From Azonexus sp. R2A61 (GTDB taxonomy: Bacteria; Pseudomonadota; Gammaproteobacteria; Burkholderiales; Rhodocyclaceae): DNA of 64,000 nt. Shown one piece after another: positions 9,540 to 16,386 of this stretch. The notes under the pieces are model-generated. The model was given only the letters and a program-made list of their open reading frames with translations. It was not told where the DNA came from and did not search any database. Every line of letters starts with the position of its first letter. Position 1 is the stretch's first letter. Where the stretch lies: NCBI RefSeq assembly GCF_021401135.1, contig NZ_JACBFO010000003.1:248001-312000 (forward strand), given 5' to 3'. The position numbers and the translations under genes were made by a program.

Positions 9540-11036
9540 TCAGTCGGACTTGGGGTCGAGGGCGACGAATTCTAGCCCGTCGTTGGCATCGATGCATTTG
9601 CCGATGCGTTTTTCCAGCGGTCGGCCGGGCAGCCCGATGCGTACCGCTTGCCCGGCCGGCAGCCTTCCGGGTGGCAGGATCAGGCCGGGAAACTTGCCGT
9701 AGGCCGGCAGGCGGTGCAGGAAGATGGCGCGGCAGACGGTTTTTTCGCCAGTTGTCACGTCGACCGCACTAACCTGCGGCGACAGCATCTGCAGGCCGAT
9801 CTCCAGCCGGCTGCCGATGGTGGCGATGCGGCGCACCAGACAGACGTGCACCTTGCTCGATTCGCGCGGCTGCAAGGCCACGATGTCGCCGACGCCGACC
9901 TGCCATTTCTCGCCCTTGATGAAGCGCAGCAGAAAACCGTCCGGGCTTTCGTCGATCAGCGACCATTCGCTGGGCGCCAGCGTGTCGTCGCGCTGGTGCG
10001 CCGCATCCAGCGAGCGGCGGGTGTAGGCGAGGCCGTCGAGGAAGGCGATCACCCGGTCGAGGCCGACCACCAGATCGGCCCGCGGCCGGAAACGGGTGCG
10101 CGAGAAACGGCGGGCACTGCGCCCGGCCAGCGCGACACGCAGCGCCTGCAAGACGGCCGGCGGCGCATCGAGGCGGTTGCCTGCCGGCTCGCCGGCGTGG
10201 CCGGCAATGCTGTGGTCGAGGGCATCCAGCACTGCCGAGCCGTCGACCAGATAGCTGCCGAATACCGGTGTGCCGGCGGGCAGGCGGCCCAGTGCATGGC
10301 CTGCTGATCCGTTTTCCGGATTGACCAGAAAGCGGTGTTCGGCCGGCGCTTCGCTCAGATTGTCGGCCGTGGTCTGCGCCAGCCGCGCCTGCGGCGCCAG
10401 TCGGCGGGCACAGTCGAGCGCCGTGTCGAGGTCGCTGCGGTGCAGGCGCGCCGGTTCGAACCAGGCGAACAGCAGAATGCTGCAATAGGCGTTGCGGATG
10501 CCGTCCAGGTTTTCCGGAAAGTGCGCTGCCGCGCTGCCGTAGAGCTTGTGCGCCAGCAACCAGGACGACGGCGACGGCTGGGCATAGGCGCGGTAGGCCA
10601 GCAGGTGGCGGCGGCCGATCGCTTCCAGCGCCCGCTCGGCGGCGCGCTGGAACAGGTTGCCCTGGGCCTGGGCGCGGGAACTGCGCGCAATCTGCCGGGC
10701 CAGCGCATGGTAGCCCTGGGCCAGGGCCTTCAGGAAATTGTCGATGTGCAGCGCGCTGGTCGTCGCATCGAGCGGCAAGGGGAGGACCGAGCGGGTCAGC
10801 GCGATTTCCAGTTCGGGCAGCACCTGTTCGGCGGTCTGGCGGATTTCTTCCAGGCGTTTCAGGCGCATGTGCAGATTCGTCTCGCGCCCGGCCTCGGGCA
10901 GCGCTTCGCCGGTCAGCCGTTCGAGCGTGGCCAGCGGGCCGAGGCCGGTGAGGATGTCGTGCAGTGAGACGGCGGGTTCGTCCGGCTTGAAGCTGAGCAG
11001 GTCGCGCAGGCGGCGAAGAGGGGAGTTCATGATCAT
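9540..11036 (-). CDS. Conserved hypothetical protein, possible C-terminal PilZ-like domain
   Basis: A 498-residue protein without signal peptide or membrane segments. The first half is helical, with Arg/Leu-rich stretches and an aromatic-rich patch around residues 165-215. The last 150 residues contain SEWSLIDESPDGFLLR, VGDIVAL and CLVRRIA, a pattern of beta-strands like the PilZ-type domain of c-di-GMP effectors; the canonical RxxxR/DxSxxG pair is not clean. No function is known to me. The start used is the first ATG (MIMNSP); a second ATG is two codons inside. It is followed six bases later by rlmJ and diverges from the DUF3301 gene. Given the c-di-GMP genes nearby, a c-di-GMP-binding role is possible but unproven. 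Confidence 0.72.
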   Translation of the reverse strand: MIMNSPLRRLRDLLSFKPDEPAVSLHDILTGLGPLATLERLTGEALPEAGRETNLHMRLKRLEEIRQTAEQVLPELEIALTRSVLPLPLDATTSALHIDNFLKALAQGYHALARQIARSSRAQAQGNLFQRAAERALEAIGRRHLLAYRAYAQPSPSSWLLAHKLYGSAAAHFPENLDGIRNAYCSILLFAWFEPARLHRSDLDTALDCARRLAPQARLAQTTADNLSEAPAEHRFLVNPENGSAGHALGRLPAGTPVFGSYLVDGSAVLDALDHSIAGHAGEPAGNRLDAPPAVLQALRVALAGRSARRFSRTRFRPRADLVVGLDRVIAFLDGLAYTRRSLDAAHQRDDTLAPSEWSLIDESPDGFLLRFIKGEKWQVGVGDIVALQPRESSKVHVCLVRRIATIGSRLEIGLQMLSPQVSAVDVTTGEKTVCRAIFLHRLPAYGKFPGLILPPGRLPAGQAVRIGLPGRPLEKRIGKCIDANDGLEFVALDPKSD

Positions 11037-11122
11037 CGGGATGTCATTGAGTCGCGGGATTATCGGCGATTACGGCGTGCTTGTGCAGCGGCGATATTGA
11101 CCATCCGCGTATACTTGGCGCG

Positions 11123-11464
11123 ATGGATTTCCTCGAACTCTTCGTGATCGGCCTGCTCGGCGCCGGCGCCTGGTTCTGGCTGGACAGCCTGAAGGCCCGC
11201 GAAATCGGCATCGATGCGGCCCGCCGGGCCTGCGATCAAGCCGGCTGGCAGTTGCTCGACGACAGTGTGGCCGGCCAGGGCCTGCGCCTGGCGCGCGACG
11301 CCGACGGCCGCCTGCGGCTGCGCCGCAGCTTCGCTTTCGAATACTCCGATACCGGCGACAACCGGCGGCGCGGCAGCGTCACGCTGCTCGGCCACGACGT
11401 CGAAATCCTCAGCATCCGTCCCCAACTTCACGTTGTTCCATCCCCGCATGAAACCCTGCATTGA
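11123..11464 (+). CDS. DUF3301 family membrane-anchored protein
   Basis: A 113-residue protein with one N-terminal transmembrane helix (MDFLELFVIGLLGAGAWFWL) and a cytoplasmic domain with the family pattern KAREIGIDAARRACDQAGWQLLDDSVA and LRRSFAFEYS. This matches the DUF3301 family of proteobacteria, whose function is unknown. I chose the ATG at 11123 because the longer frame adds only non-hydrophobic residues. The 3' end overlaps the mutarotase start by 17 bases. Confidence 0.82.
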   Translation: MDFLELFVIGLLGAGAWFWLDSLKAREIGIDAARRACDQAGWQLLDDSVAGQGLRLARDADGRLRLRRSFAFEYSDTGDNRRRGSVTLLGHDVEILSIRPQLHVVPSPHETLH

Positions 11465-12296
11465 ATCCATCGAATTCCACGGTCTCGAAGCCTTCCGCCT
11501 GCACGGGCCGGGCGGCGGCACGGCCATCGTCAGCCGCCTCGGTGGTCAGGTCCTGTCATGGACCACGCCGGACGGCCGCGAACGCCTGTTCCTGTCCGAG
11601 CGCGCCGTCTTCGACGGCAGCCAGGCGATCCGCGGCGGCGTGCCGGTCTGCTTTCCCCAGTTCGGTGCGCGCGGCGACCTGCCGCGCCACGGTTTTGTGC
11701 GCAACCGGCGGTGGGATGTCGCGGCGCAGCGCAGCGGCGACGACTACGCGCTATTGACGCTGGAAACCGCCGACGACGCCGACACCCGCGCCATCTGGCC
11801 GCATTCCTTCCGCCTCGAACTGACGGTGATGCTGGAAAAGGACCGCCTCGACCTCGAACTGTGCGTGGTCAACCCCGGCGACACGGCGTTTTCGTTTACC
11901 GGCGCGCTGCATACCTATCTGCGCGTCGTCCAGGTCGAGGATGCCGCGCTCGAAGGCCTCTACGGCCACGATTACCGCGATGCGGCGAACGGCGACCGGG
12001 TGATCCGCGAAACCGGGACCGAACTTGCGGTCGACCGCGAAACCGACCGGATTTACCGCCGGGTTCGCCGTCCGCAACTGCTGCGCGCCGGCAACCTGAG
12101 CCTGGGCATCCAGCAGCAGGGCTTTGCCGACGTCGTCGTCTGGAATCCTTGGGTCGATAAATGCGCGGCGCTCAGCGACATGGCGCCGGAAGGCTGGCGC
12201 CACATGCTCTGCGTCGAAGCGGCGATGGCCGACAGCGTGGCCAGCGTGGCGCCCGGCGACGAGTGGTACGGCCGCCAGTCGCTGGTCGCCGTGTAA
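11448..12296 (+). CDS. D-hexose-6-phosphate mutarotase (YeaD-like aldose 1-epimerase)
   Basis: A 282-residue protein of the galactose mutarotase-like superfamily, subfamily YeaD, which interconverts the anomers of hexose 6-phosphates. Visible motifs are LGGQVLSW, the phosphate/sugar-binding stretch IRGGVPVCFPQFG, PRHGFVRNRRW with the catalytic His, FTGALHTYLRV and VVVWNPWVDKC near the end. The start MKPCIES follows a weak ribosome site and lies inside the end of the DUF3301 gene. It contains one copy of the 12-mer GCGGTCGACCGC. Downstream is the CooA-type operator of the next gene. Confidence 0.9.
   Translation: MKPCIESIEFHGLEAFRLHGPGGGTAIVSRLGGQVLSWTTPDGRERLFLSERAVFDGSQAIRGGVPVCFPQFGARGDLPRHGFVRNRRWDVAAQRSGDDYALLTLETADDADTRAIWPHSFRLELTVMLEKDRLDLELCVVNPGDTAFSFTGALHTYLRVVQVEDAALEGLYGHDYRDAANGDRVIRETGTELAVDRETDRIYRRVRRPQLLRAGNLSLGIQQQGFADVVVWNPWVDKCAALSDMAPEGWRHMLCVEAAMADSVASVAPGDEWYGRQSLVAV
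12027..12038. repeat. GCGGTCGACCGC palindrome, copy inside the mutarotase gene
   Basis: An exact copy of a 12-base palindrome that recurs in this window at 16003-16014, 31519-31530 and 45802-45813, with a one-mismatch copy at 26135-26146. This one is coding; the other exact copies are intergenic. Confidence 0.7.
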
Positions 12297-12307
12297 TCCT
12301 GTCCGCT

Positions 12308-12323
12308 TGTCGCATTCGCGACA
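12308..12323. promoter_or_regulatory. CooA-type operator upstream of the CooA homologue
   Basis: The sequence TGTCGCATTCGCGACA is a perfect dyad, TGTCG-N6-CGACA, and matches the TGTCR-N6-YGACA pattern recognised by the CO sensor CooA. It lies 12 bases after the mutarotase stop and 58 bases before the first codon of the CooA homologue. This suggests autoregulation. The binding protein is inferred from the adjacent gene. Confidence 0.7.
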
Positions 12324-12345
12324 CTGTCGGCCGGCCTGAAACGAG

Positions 12346-12378
12346 GCGGGGCGCGCTTTCCGGCGTGGCCCCGCTTTT
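12346..12378 (+). terminator. Hairpin with short T-run between the CooA operator and cooA
   Basis: Stem GCGGGGC (12346-12352) pairs with GCCCCGC (12368-12374), followed by TTTT. It could end mutarotase transcripts, or act as an attenuator in front of the CooA gene. The T-run is short, so termination may be partial. Confidence 0.45.
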
Positions 12379-12380
12379 GC

Positions 12381-13049
12381 TTGAACGATGGCATGCGTGT
12401 CGTCGAATCCGTCAAACCTCCCACTGCCGCCTGCCTGCCGCCGGAAATGCTGGCCGGCTTCGCACGCCAGGAACTGGCGCGCGGTGCGCTGTTCGCCACG
12501 CCGGCCGATCCGCGCAATCAAGTGTTCATCGTCGAGCACGGAAGGCTGCGTGTTTACCTGGCCGGTGAAAGCCGCGACCTCAGCCTGAGTTTCCTCGAAC
12601 CGGGCGACATCTACACCACGCACACGCCGACCTACGTCGAGGCCGTGGCTCCCACCGTCGTCTGGCTGATCGACACTCCGGCCTTCGCCCGCCGGCTGGC
12701 CAGCGATCCGTCGCTGACCCCGACCACCATGCGCGTGCTCGGCCGCCTGCTGAGCAATGCCGTCACGCTGATCGAAGACCTGGCCTTCCGCGAAGTACCG
12801 TCGCGCCTGGCGCGCTTCCTGATCGGCATGGTCGAACGGCGCGGTCGGCCGCTCGACGGCGGCGACTGGCTGGTCAGCCTCGATCTCGGTACCGAAGACA
12901 TCGCCAGCCTGCTCGGTTCGACGCGGCAGACCGTTTCGTCGCTGCTCAACGAATGGCAGCGCCAGGGCATCCTCGACCGTCCGGGCCGCCGCATGCTGCG
13001 CATTCGCGGCCTGCACGAACTGCGCGAGCTGGCCGACAAGATCGCCTGA
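12381..13049 (+). CDS. cooA: CooA-like CO-sensing Crp/Fnr-family transcription activator
   Basis: A 222-residue Crp/Fnr regulator whose effector domain resembles CooA of Rhodospirillum rubrum: VFIVEHGRLRVYLAG, SLSFLEPGDIYTTH and YVEA align with CooA's haem pocket. CooA binds b-haem through His77 (reduced form), Cys75 (oxidised form) and the N-terminal proline. Here the His is kept (H81) but the Cys position is Thr (T79), as in CooA variants that lack the redox ligand switch. The C-terminal helix-turn-helix reads EDIASLLGSTRQTVSSLLNE, very close to CooA's recognition helix. The start is TTG at 12381 or ATG at 12393; no strong ribosome site separates them. It lies immediately upstream of cowN, a known CooA target. 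It could instead sense another ligand, but context favours CO. Confidence 0.82.
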   Translation: MNDGMRVVESVKPPTAACLPPEMLAGFARQELARGALFATPADPRNQVFIVEHGRLRVYLAGESRDLSLSFLEPGDIYTTHTPTYVEAVAPTVVWLIDTPAFARRLASDPSLTPTTMRVLGRLLSNAVTLIEDLAFREVPSRLARFLIGMVERRGRPLDGGDWLVSLDLGTEDIASLLGSTRQTVSSLLNEWQRQGILDRPGRRMLRIRGLHELRELADKIA

Positions 13050-13053
13050 CAAC

Positions 13054-13096
13054 TGTCGGCCAGCCGACGGACAGGAACCTGCCGCGGCGTTACAGT
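13054..13096 (+). promoter_or_regulatory. CooA-dependent promoter of cowN
   Basis: TGTCG-GCCAGC-CGACG at 13054-13069 matches the CooA operator with one mismatch (last base). A -10-like TACAGT lies at 13091-13096. If transcription starts about seven bases after it, the operator centre falls close to -41.5, the class II activation position. No -35 element is needed or seen. cowN starts at 13127. Confidence 0.65.
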
Positions 13097-13126
13097 GACG
13101 ACTCCTTCAGTCCGGGAGTCAGCATC

Positions 13127-13447
13127 ATGGAGAATCAAGCGCCAAGCGCGGTCGACTGCGGCTGCCGCAAGAAAAAGACCGATCGCTACATCACCTTCGA
13201 CGGCATCGATTGCGACGGCAATGCCCGCCGGGTCATGGAAATGATCGAACAGCACGCGCCGGAATCCGGCCAGGCCAAGGCTTTCTGGGATTACTTCCTG
13301 GCCAAGCGCACGCCGAAAAGCGGCCCGGCGCCGGACGATCTGTTCCTGGTCCATTCGCACATCAACCAGATTCGCGAGTTGTTCGAATCGCGTGAAGACC
13401 AGGTTGCGCTCGACCTGCTCTTCCTGGTCGAAGAGGAGTGCTGCTGA
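13127..13447 (+). CDS. cowN: CowN, protein sustaining nitrogenase in the presence of CO
   Basis: 106 residues with the near-invariant family core DRYITFDGIDCDGNARRVM, KAFWDYFLAKR, DLFLVHSHINQIRELFE and the acidic-cysteine end VEEECC. CowN protects Mo-nitrogenase from CO inhibition. An extra N-terminal stretch of about 17 residues (with CGCRKKK) precedes the conserved core. The ATG at 13127 has a gggag ribosome site; a longer upstream frame would run through the promoter and is rejected. Its neighbour is the CooA homologue, consistent with CO-induced expression. No nif structural genes are in the window, but their presence elsewhere in the genome is implied. Confidence 0.95.
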   Translation: MENQAPSAVDCGCRKKKTDRYITFDGIDCDGNARRVMEMIEQHAPESGQAKAFWDYFLAKRTPKSGPAPDDLFLVHSHINQIRELFESREDQVALDLLFLVEEECC

Positions 13448-13456
13448 ACGGCAGCC

Positions 13457-13759
13457 TCAGAGCGGGGCGCGGTCGATCCGCGACAGCGCCTCGTTAACCG
13501 CGAATATCTTCGCGTTGACCGCAGGCACGCCGAACCCTTTCAGGCGTGCGCTGTGCATGGTCAGATACGCGTCGGCGCTGGCCCGGTCGGCAAACAGATA
13601 GACGCCGCCCGCTTCGCCGGCGGTCGGGTTCTCCGTCCACAGCTTCCACAACAGCCCTGGTTCGTCGGCGATCGATCGGGCCAGGTCTTGCATCGCGTTG
13701 CTCATTTCGTCGCCCCAGGGGCCGGCGTAGGGGAAGTCGACTTGCAGCAGGTAGGGCAT
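13457..13759 (-). CDS. YdhR-family putative monooxygenase
   Basis: A 100-residue ferredoxin-like alpha+beta barrel protein of the YdhR family. It begins MPYLLQVDFPYAGPWGDEM and contains GLLWKLWTENPTAGEAGGVYLF and DRASADAYLTMHSARL, both family-typical. Members are small dimeric proteins suspected to be cofactor-free monooxygenases, but substrates are not established. The start was placed at the ATG before PYLLQ; upstream codons in the frame do not look coding. It converges with cowN (9 bp between the ends). Confidence 0.85.
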   Translation of the reverse strand: MPYLLQVDFPYAGPWGDEMSNAMQDLARSIADEPGLLWKLWTENPTAGEAGGVYLFADRASADAYLTMHSARLKGFGVPAVNAKIFAVNEALSRIDRAPL

Positions 13760-13890
13760 GGCAGGCTTTCTTGATGAGGGTTTCAGGGCGACGACAGCGG
13801 GGTTTCCGGTTGGCGATTCTGTAAAAAATCCGATGCCGTTGCAAATGCGACGGCCGGCGATGTCAGCCCTGCCTGCCGGCAGACCGGCGC

Positions 13891-14289
13891 TCAGCGACCG
13901 ATGACGATCTGCGCGATGATGCCGGTGCCGATGGCGATCAACGCGTAGTCGGGGCCGACCTGAACCCATTGCTGGCCGCGCGGCGGGGCGTACAGGTGGT
14001 GGCGATGCCAGTCGGCGACGACGTAGTGCGGGCTGCGGTAGGCATGGGCCAGTCGGTCGCCGCGGTGGTAGTGCCGGTGCGGGCCGATGCCGGGACCGCG
14101 GTGATGGCGATCATAGCCGCGCGTTTGGTGGTGCCGGTCGTAGTGTTGAGGCGAATGCTGCGGCTGATAGCGATGGCCATCCTGGCGGTCGTGGCGACCG
14201 TGACGGTCGTGCGGATCGGCATGGGCCAGGCCGGCGCTCAGGCTCAGCAGCAGGGCGGCGATCAGGGTCATCGGGCGATGGCGGATCAT
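13891..14289 (-). CDS. RcnB-like periplasmic protein, His-rich
   Basis: 132 residues: a signal peptide (MIRHRPMTLIAALLLSLSAG, cleavage likely at AHA-DP), a very His/Arg/Asp-rich central region and a conserved end HLYAPPRGQQWVQVGPDYALIAIGTGIIAQIVIG. The C-terminal pattern is that of the RcnB/CigR family; RcnB modulates Ni/Co efflux in E. coli. The His-rich stretch may bind metal. It diverges from the NifA/sigma54 operon starting at 14478. The precise metal is unknown. Confidence 0.8.
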   Translation of the reverse strand: MIRHRPMTLIAALLLSLSAGLAHADPHDRHGRHDRQDGHRYQPQHSPQHYDRHHQTRGYDRHHRGPGIGPHRHYHRGDRLAHAYRSPHYVVADWHRHHLYAPPRGQQWVQVGPDYALIAIGTGIIAQIVIGR

Positions 14290-14361
14290 GATGTGTCTCC
14301 TGGGTGTTGTTGGGTGAGACGACTTTAACCAGCGGCGCGCGTCATGACAGTGCGGCTTTGT

Positions 14362-14377
14362 TGTCCAGAATGTAACA
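14362..14377 (+). promoter_or_regulatory. NifA upstream activator sequence (TGT-N10-ACA)
   Basis: TGTCCAGAATGTAACA fits the NifA consensus TGT-N10-ACA exactly. It overlaps a dyad with arms CTTTGTT (14356-14362) and AACAAAG (14374-14380). It lies 66 bases upstream of the sigma54 -24 element, a usual distance for an enhancer-type site. Confidence 0.65.
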
Positions 14378-14427
14378 AAGCCTACGCATGTTTCTGCGGT
14401 CGACGGCCTGTCATTGCGGTTTTTCGC

Positions 14428-14444
14428 CTGGCATCGGTTTTGCG
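14428..14444 (+). promoter_or_regulatory. Sigma54 (RpoN) promoter of the rhodanese operon
   Basis: CTGGCATCGGTTTTGCG has the invariant GG (14430-14431) and GC (14442-14443) separated by ten bases, and matches YTGGCACG-N4-TTGCW at the core positions. The operon's first ATG is at 14478. Confidence 0.7.
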
Positions 14445-14477
14445 TGAAGGCCCGCAGCCCTTTTCGGATCCGTCGCC

Positions 14478-14801
14478 ATGAATTCTCAGGATGTTTCAGC
14501 CTTCCGGTGCATTTCCGCTGCCGAAGCGCTTGCGCTGATCGCCGCCGATCCGGCGGCGGCCGTGTTCGATGTCCGCGATCCGGCAAGTTTCCAGACATCC
14601 CGCCTGCCCGAGGCCGCCCATCTGGACCTGTCGCGCTTTCCGCTGTGGATGCGCCGGCTGGACAAATCCACGACGGTCGTCATCTATTGCTATCACGGCA
14701 ATGCCAGCAAGGAGTACGCGCAGATGTTCGCCGATTTCCGTTTCACCCGGGTGTATAGCGTCGACGGCGGTTACGAGGCGCTGGCGGCGGTTGCCGCGTG
14801 A
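14478..14801 (+). CDS. GlpE/RhdN-like single-domain rhodanese
   Basis: 107 residues forming one rhodanese domain: AVFDVRDPASFQTSRLPEA and the active-site loop CYHGNAS with nucleophile C71. Rhodaneses move sulfane sulfur to thiophilic acceptors. The loop is six residues, like GlpE-type thiosulfate sulfurtransferases. Small rhodaneses occur in nif clusters (such as rhdN in Azotobacter), where a sulfur-delivery role is suspected. The sigma54/NifA promoter upstream supports that reading. The next gene starts at a GTG overlapping this stop. Confidence 0.9.
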   Translation: MNSQDVSAFRCISAAEALALIAADPAAAVFDVRDPASFQTSRLPEAAHLDLSRFPLWMRRLDKSTTVVIYCYHGNASKEYAQMFADFRFTRVYSVDGGYEALAAVAA

Positions 14802-15187
14802 GCGACAGCCTGGCGCGGGTGACGGCGTGGACGGCGGCGCATCCGCTGACGCCGAGCGAAGTCGATTGCGCGACGGCGGTGATGCTCAAGATACTCGACG
14901 GCAAATGCAAGATGCATCCGGGGGAGAAGCGGCGGATGGCCGAGCTCTACGATGCGGTGAAGGCGCAGCCGGGCGTGTTGCTCGGCGGCGATCTCCATGC
15001 GCTGATCGCCGCGGCGCGCGGCGACGCCGACGACGCCCTGCGCAACCATATCTACGAACAGCGCGTGCTGGCCGAATCGGCGATTTCGCGGCCGGTGATG
15101 AAAGCGTTCAAGGCGCGCATCCGTGCCGAAGGGCTGTTTGACGACGAACAGGAATCGACCGACGACGGTGCGGAGGAAAACGCTTGA
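14798..15187 (+). CDS. Conserved hypothetical protein in the NifA/sigma54 operon
   Basis: A 129-residue soluble, mostly helical protein with an acidic tail (DDEQESTDDGAEEN). I do not recognise a characterised family. Visible features are a Cys pair region VDCATAVMLKILDGKCKMHPGEKRR and a basic helix MKAFKARIRAEGLFD. The GTG start overlaps the rhodanese stop and its own stop overlaps the TTG of the GST gene, so the three genes are translationally coupled. It is probably an accessory to nitrogenase maturation or protection; that is inferred only from promoter and neighbours. Confidence 0.72.
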   Translation: MSDSLARVTAWTAAHPLTPSEVDCATAVMLKILDGKCKMHPGEKRRMAELYDAVKAQPGVLLGGDLHALIAAARGDADDALRNHIYEQRVLAESAISRPVMKAFKARIRAEGLFDDEQESTDDGAEENA

Positions 15188-15816
15188 CCAAGAAGTTCTA
15201 CATGACGCCCGGTTCGTGCTCGACCGGCATCCACATCCTGCTCGAGGAATGCGGCCTGGTGTTCGAGGCGCATATCGTCAATCTGCTGGCTGGCGACGCC
15301 AACAGCAAGGAATACCGGGCGATCAATCCGAAAGGCACGGTACCGGCGTTGATGCTCGACGACGGCAGCGTGCTCACCGAGTTTTCGGCAATCGCCTGGT
15401 GGCTCGGTCGCAGTTATCCGAAGCGCGGCCTGCTGCCGGAAAGCGTGGCCGACGAGGTGCGCGTGCTCGGCCTGCTCAACCACGCGGTCAACACGCTGCA
15501 CATGCAAGGTTTTGCCCGCATTTTCACCACCGAGCGTTTTGCGCCGAGCCATTGCGATCATGCGTCGGTGGAAGCGCAGGGCCGGCTGATCGTCGAGCAG
15601 GGATTTGCGCTGGCCGACAAGGAACTGGCCGGTCGCGACTGGGTGGTCGAGCGTTTCGGGGTGGCCGACGCGGCGCTGTTCTACGTCGAATTCTGGGCCG
15701 AGCGCATCGGCATTCCGCTGCCGCCCAATTGTGCGGCGCATTACCGGCGCATTCTGACGCGTCCGGCGGTGCGGCAGGTGCTCGCCGAAGAGGGCTACGC
15801 GTCGGCCTTGCGCTGA
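15184..15816 (+). CDS. Glutathione S-transferase family protein
   Basis: 210 residues: an N-terminal thioredoxin-like domain (MTKKFYMTPGSCSTGIHILL, with INPKGTVPALMLDDGSVLTE as the glutathione-binding cis-Pro region) and a C-terminal helical domain. The SCSTGIH motif resembles beta-class bacterial GSTs, with Cys near the active site. The TTG start has a strong ggaggaaaa ribosome site and overlaps the previous stop. GST-like genes accompany nif loci in several diazotrophs. The natural substrate is unknown. Confidence 0.87.
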   Translation: MTKKFYMTPGSCSTGIHILLEECGLVFEAHIVNLLAGDANSKEYRAINPKGTVPALMLDDGSVLTEFSAIAWWLGRSYPKRGLLPESVADEVRVLGLLNHAVNTLHMQGFARIFTTERFAPSHCDHASVEAQGRLIVEQGFALADKELAGRDWVVERFGVADAALFYVEFWAERIGIPLPPNCAAHYRRILTRPAVRQVLAEEGYASALR

Positions 15817-16106
15817 GTTTTTTCGGCGTTTTGCGTGTCATGAATGGCAAAAGTTGTCTTTTTTGACCGACGTCGGTGGCGAGCTCGCGATGGCCGGGCG
15901 ATCGTGGCTTTCTCCGCCCCGGTGATTGTGCACCCGCCGCAAATCCTTGTCGGGCTGGCTTTTCGGCGCTTTTTTGTCCGGCGGCTTTTTTGCTGTTTTC
16001 CGGCGGTCGACCGCAATATGTCATGCGGGCATGTCTCTTGCGCTCTGCTTCTCCGTGATTGCCGTCCGGCAGTCATCGACCGCAAGATAAAAACAGGAGA
16101 ATCGTC
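15817..16106. other. Intergenic stretch without a recognised gene
   Basis: 290 bases between the GST gene and the DUF3149 gene. It holds several T-runs on the plus strand and one GCGGTCGACCGC palindrome. I see no open frame with a ribosome site and no convincing promoter or structured RNA. Confidence 0.5.
16003..16014. repeat. GCGGTCGACCGC palindrome, intergenic copy
   Basis: An exact copy of the recurrent 12-base palindrome, between the GST and DUF3149 genes and not flanked by extended dyad arms. Confidence 0.7.
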
Positions 16107-16271
16107 ATGGCATGGGAGTTACTGTTTACGTCGGATATCGGCTTGCTGAGCCTGTTCACCATCGCTTTCATTCTGGTCATGGGCTGGTACATCGCCGGTT
16201 ACGCCGCCAGGCACATGAAGTCGGACGCGGAGTCCAGTCGCAACAACCCATCCCGTCCTGCGGTGCATTGA
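16107..16271 (+). CDS. DUF3149 family small membrane protein
   Basis: 54 residues with one transmembrane helix (LLSLFTIAFILVMGWYIAGY) preceded by MAWELLFTSDIG and followed by a charged tail AARHMKSDAESS. This is the pattern of DUF3149 proteins, small inner-membrane proteins of unknown function found widely in betaproteobacteria. The ATG has a good ribosome site (acaggag) seven bases upstream, which decides the start over a longer frame. Confidence 0.8.
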   Translation: MAWELLFTSDIGLLSLFTIAFILVMGWYIAGYAARHMKSDAESSRNNPSRPAVH

Positions 16272-16360
16272 CGCAGGCGGCGCCGTTTTCGACCGGCAGC
16301 GGCCGGTCGGAATGAAGGGAGGGCGACTCCCGTTGCGGCGGTTTCAGGACGGATTTCCCT

Positions 16361-16386
16361 CATCCGGCCATGCCCGGGGCCGGATG
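16361..16386 (-). other. Strong hairpin downstream of the TonB receptor gene
   Basis: CATCCGGCC (16361-16369) pairs with GGCCGGATG (16378-16386). It lies beyond the stop of the minus-strand TonB receptor operon and may stabilise the 3' end. There is no T-run. Read on the minus strand, the flanks carry fragments reminiscent of a cobalamin riboswitch core (see findings). Confidence 0.45.

Noticed and set aside
12953..13447. Longer version of CowN starting inside the CooA gene
   Set aside because: It would run through the cowN promoter; the ATG at 13127 has a ribosome site and precedes the conserved core.
15817..16106. Possible c-di-GMP or other riboswitch before the DUF3149 gene
   Set aside because: No conserved core bases of a known class could be aligned; only scattered short stems were seen.
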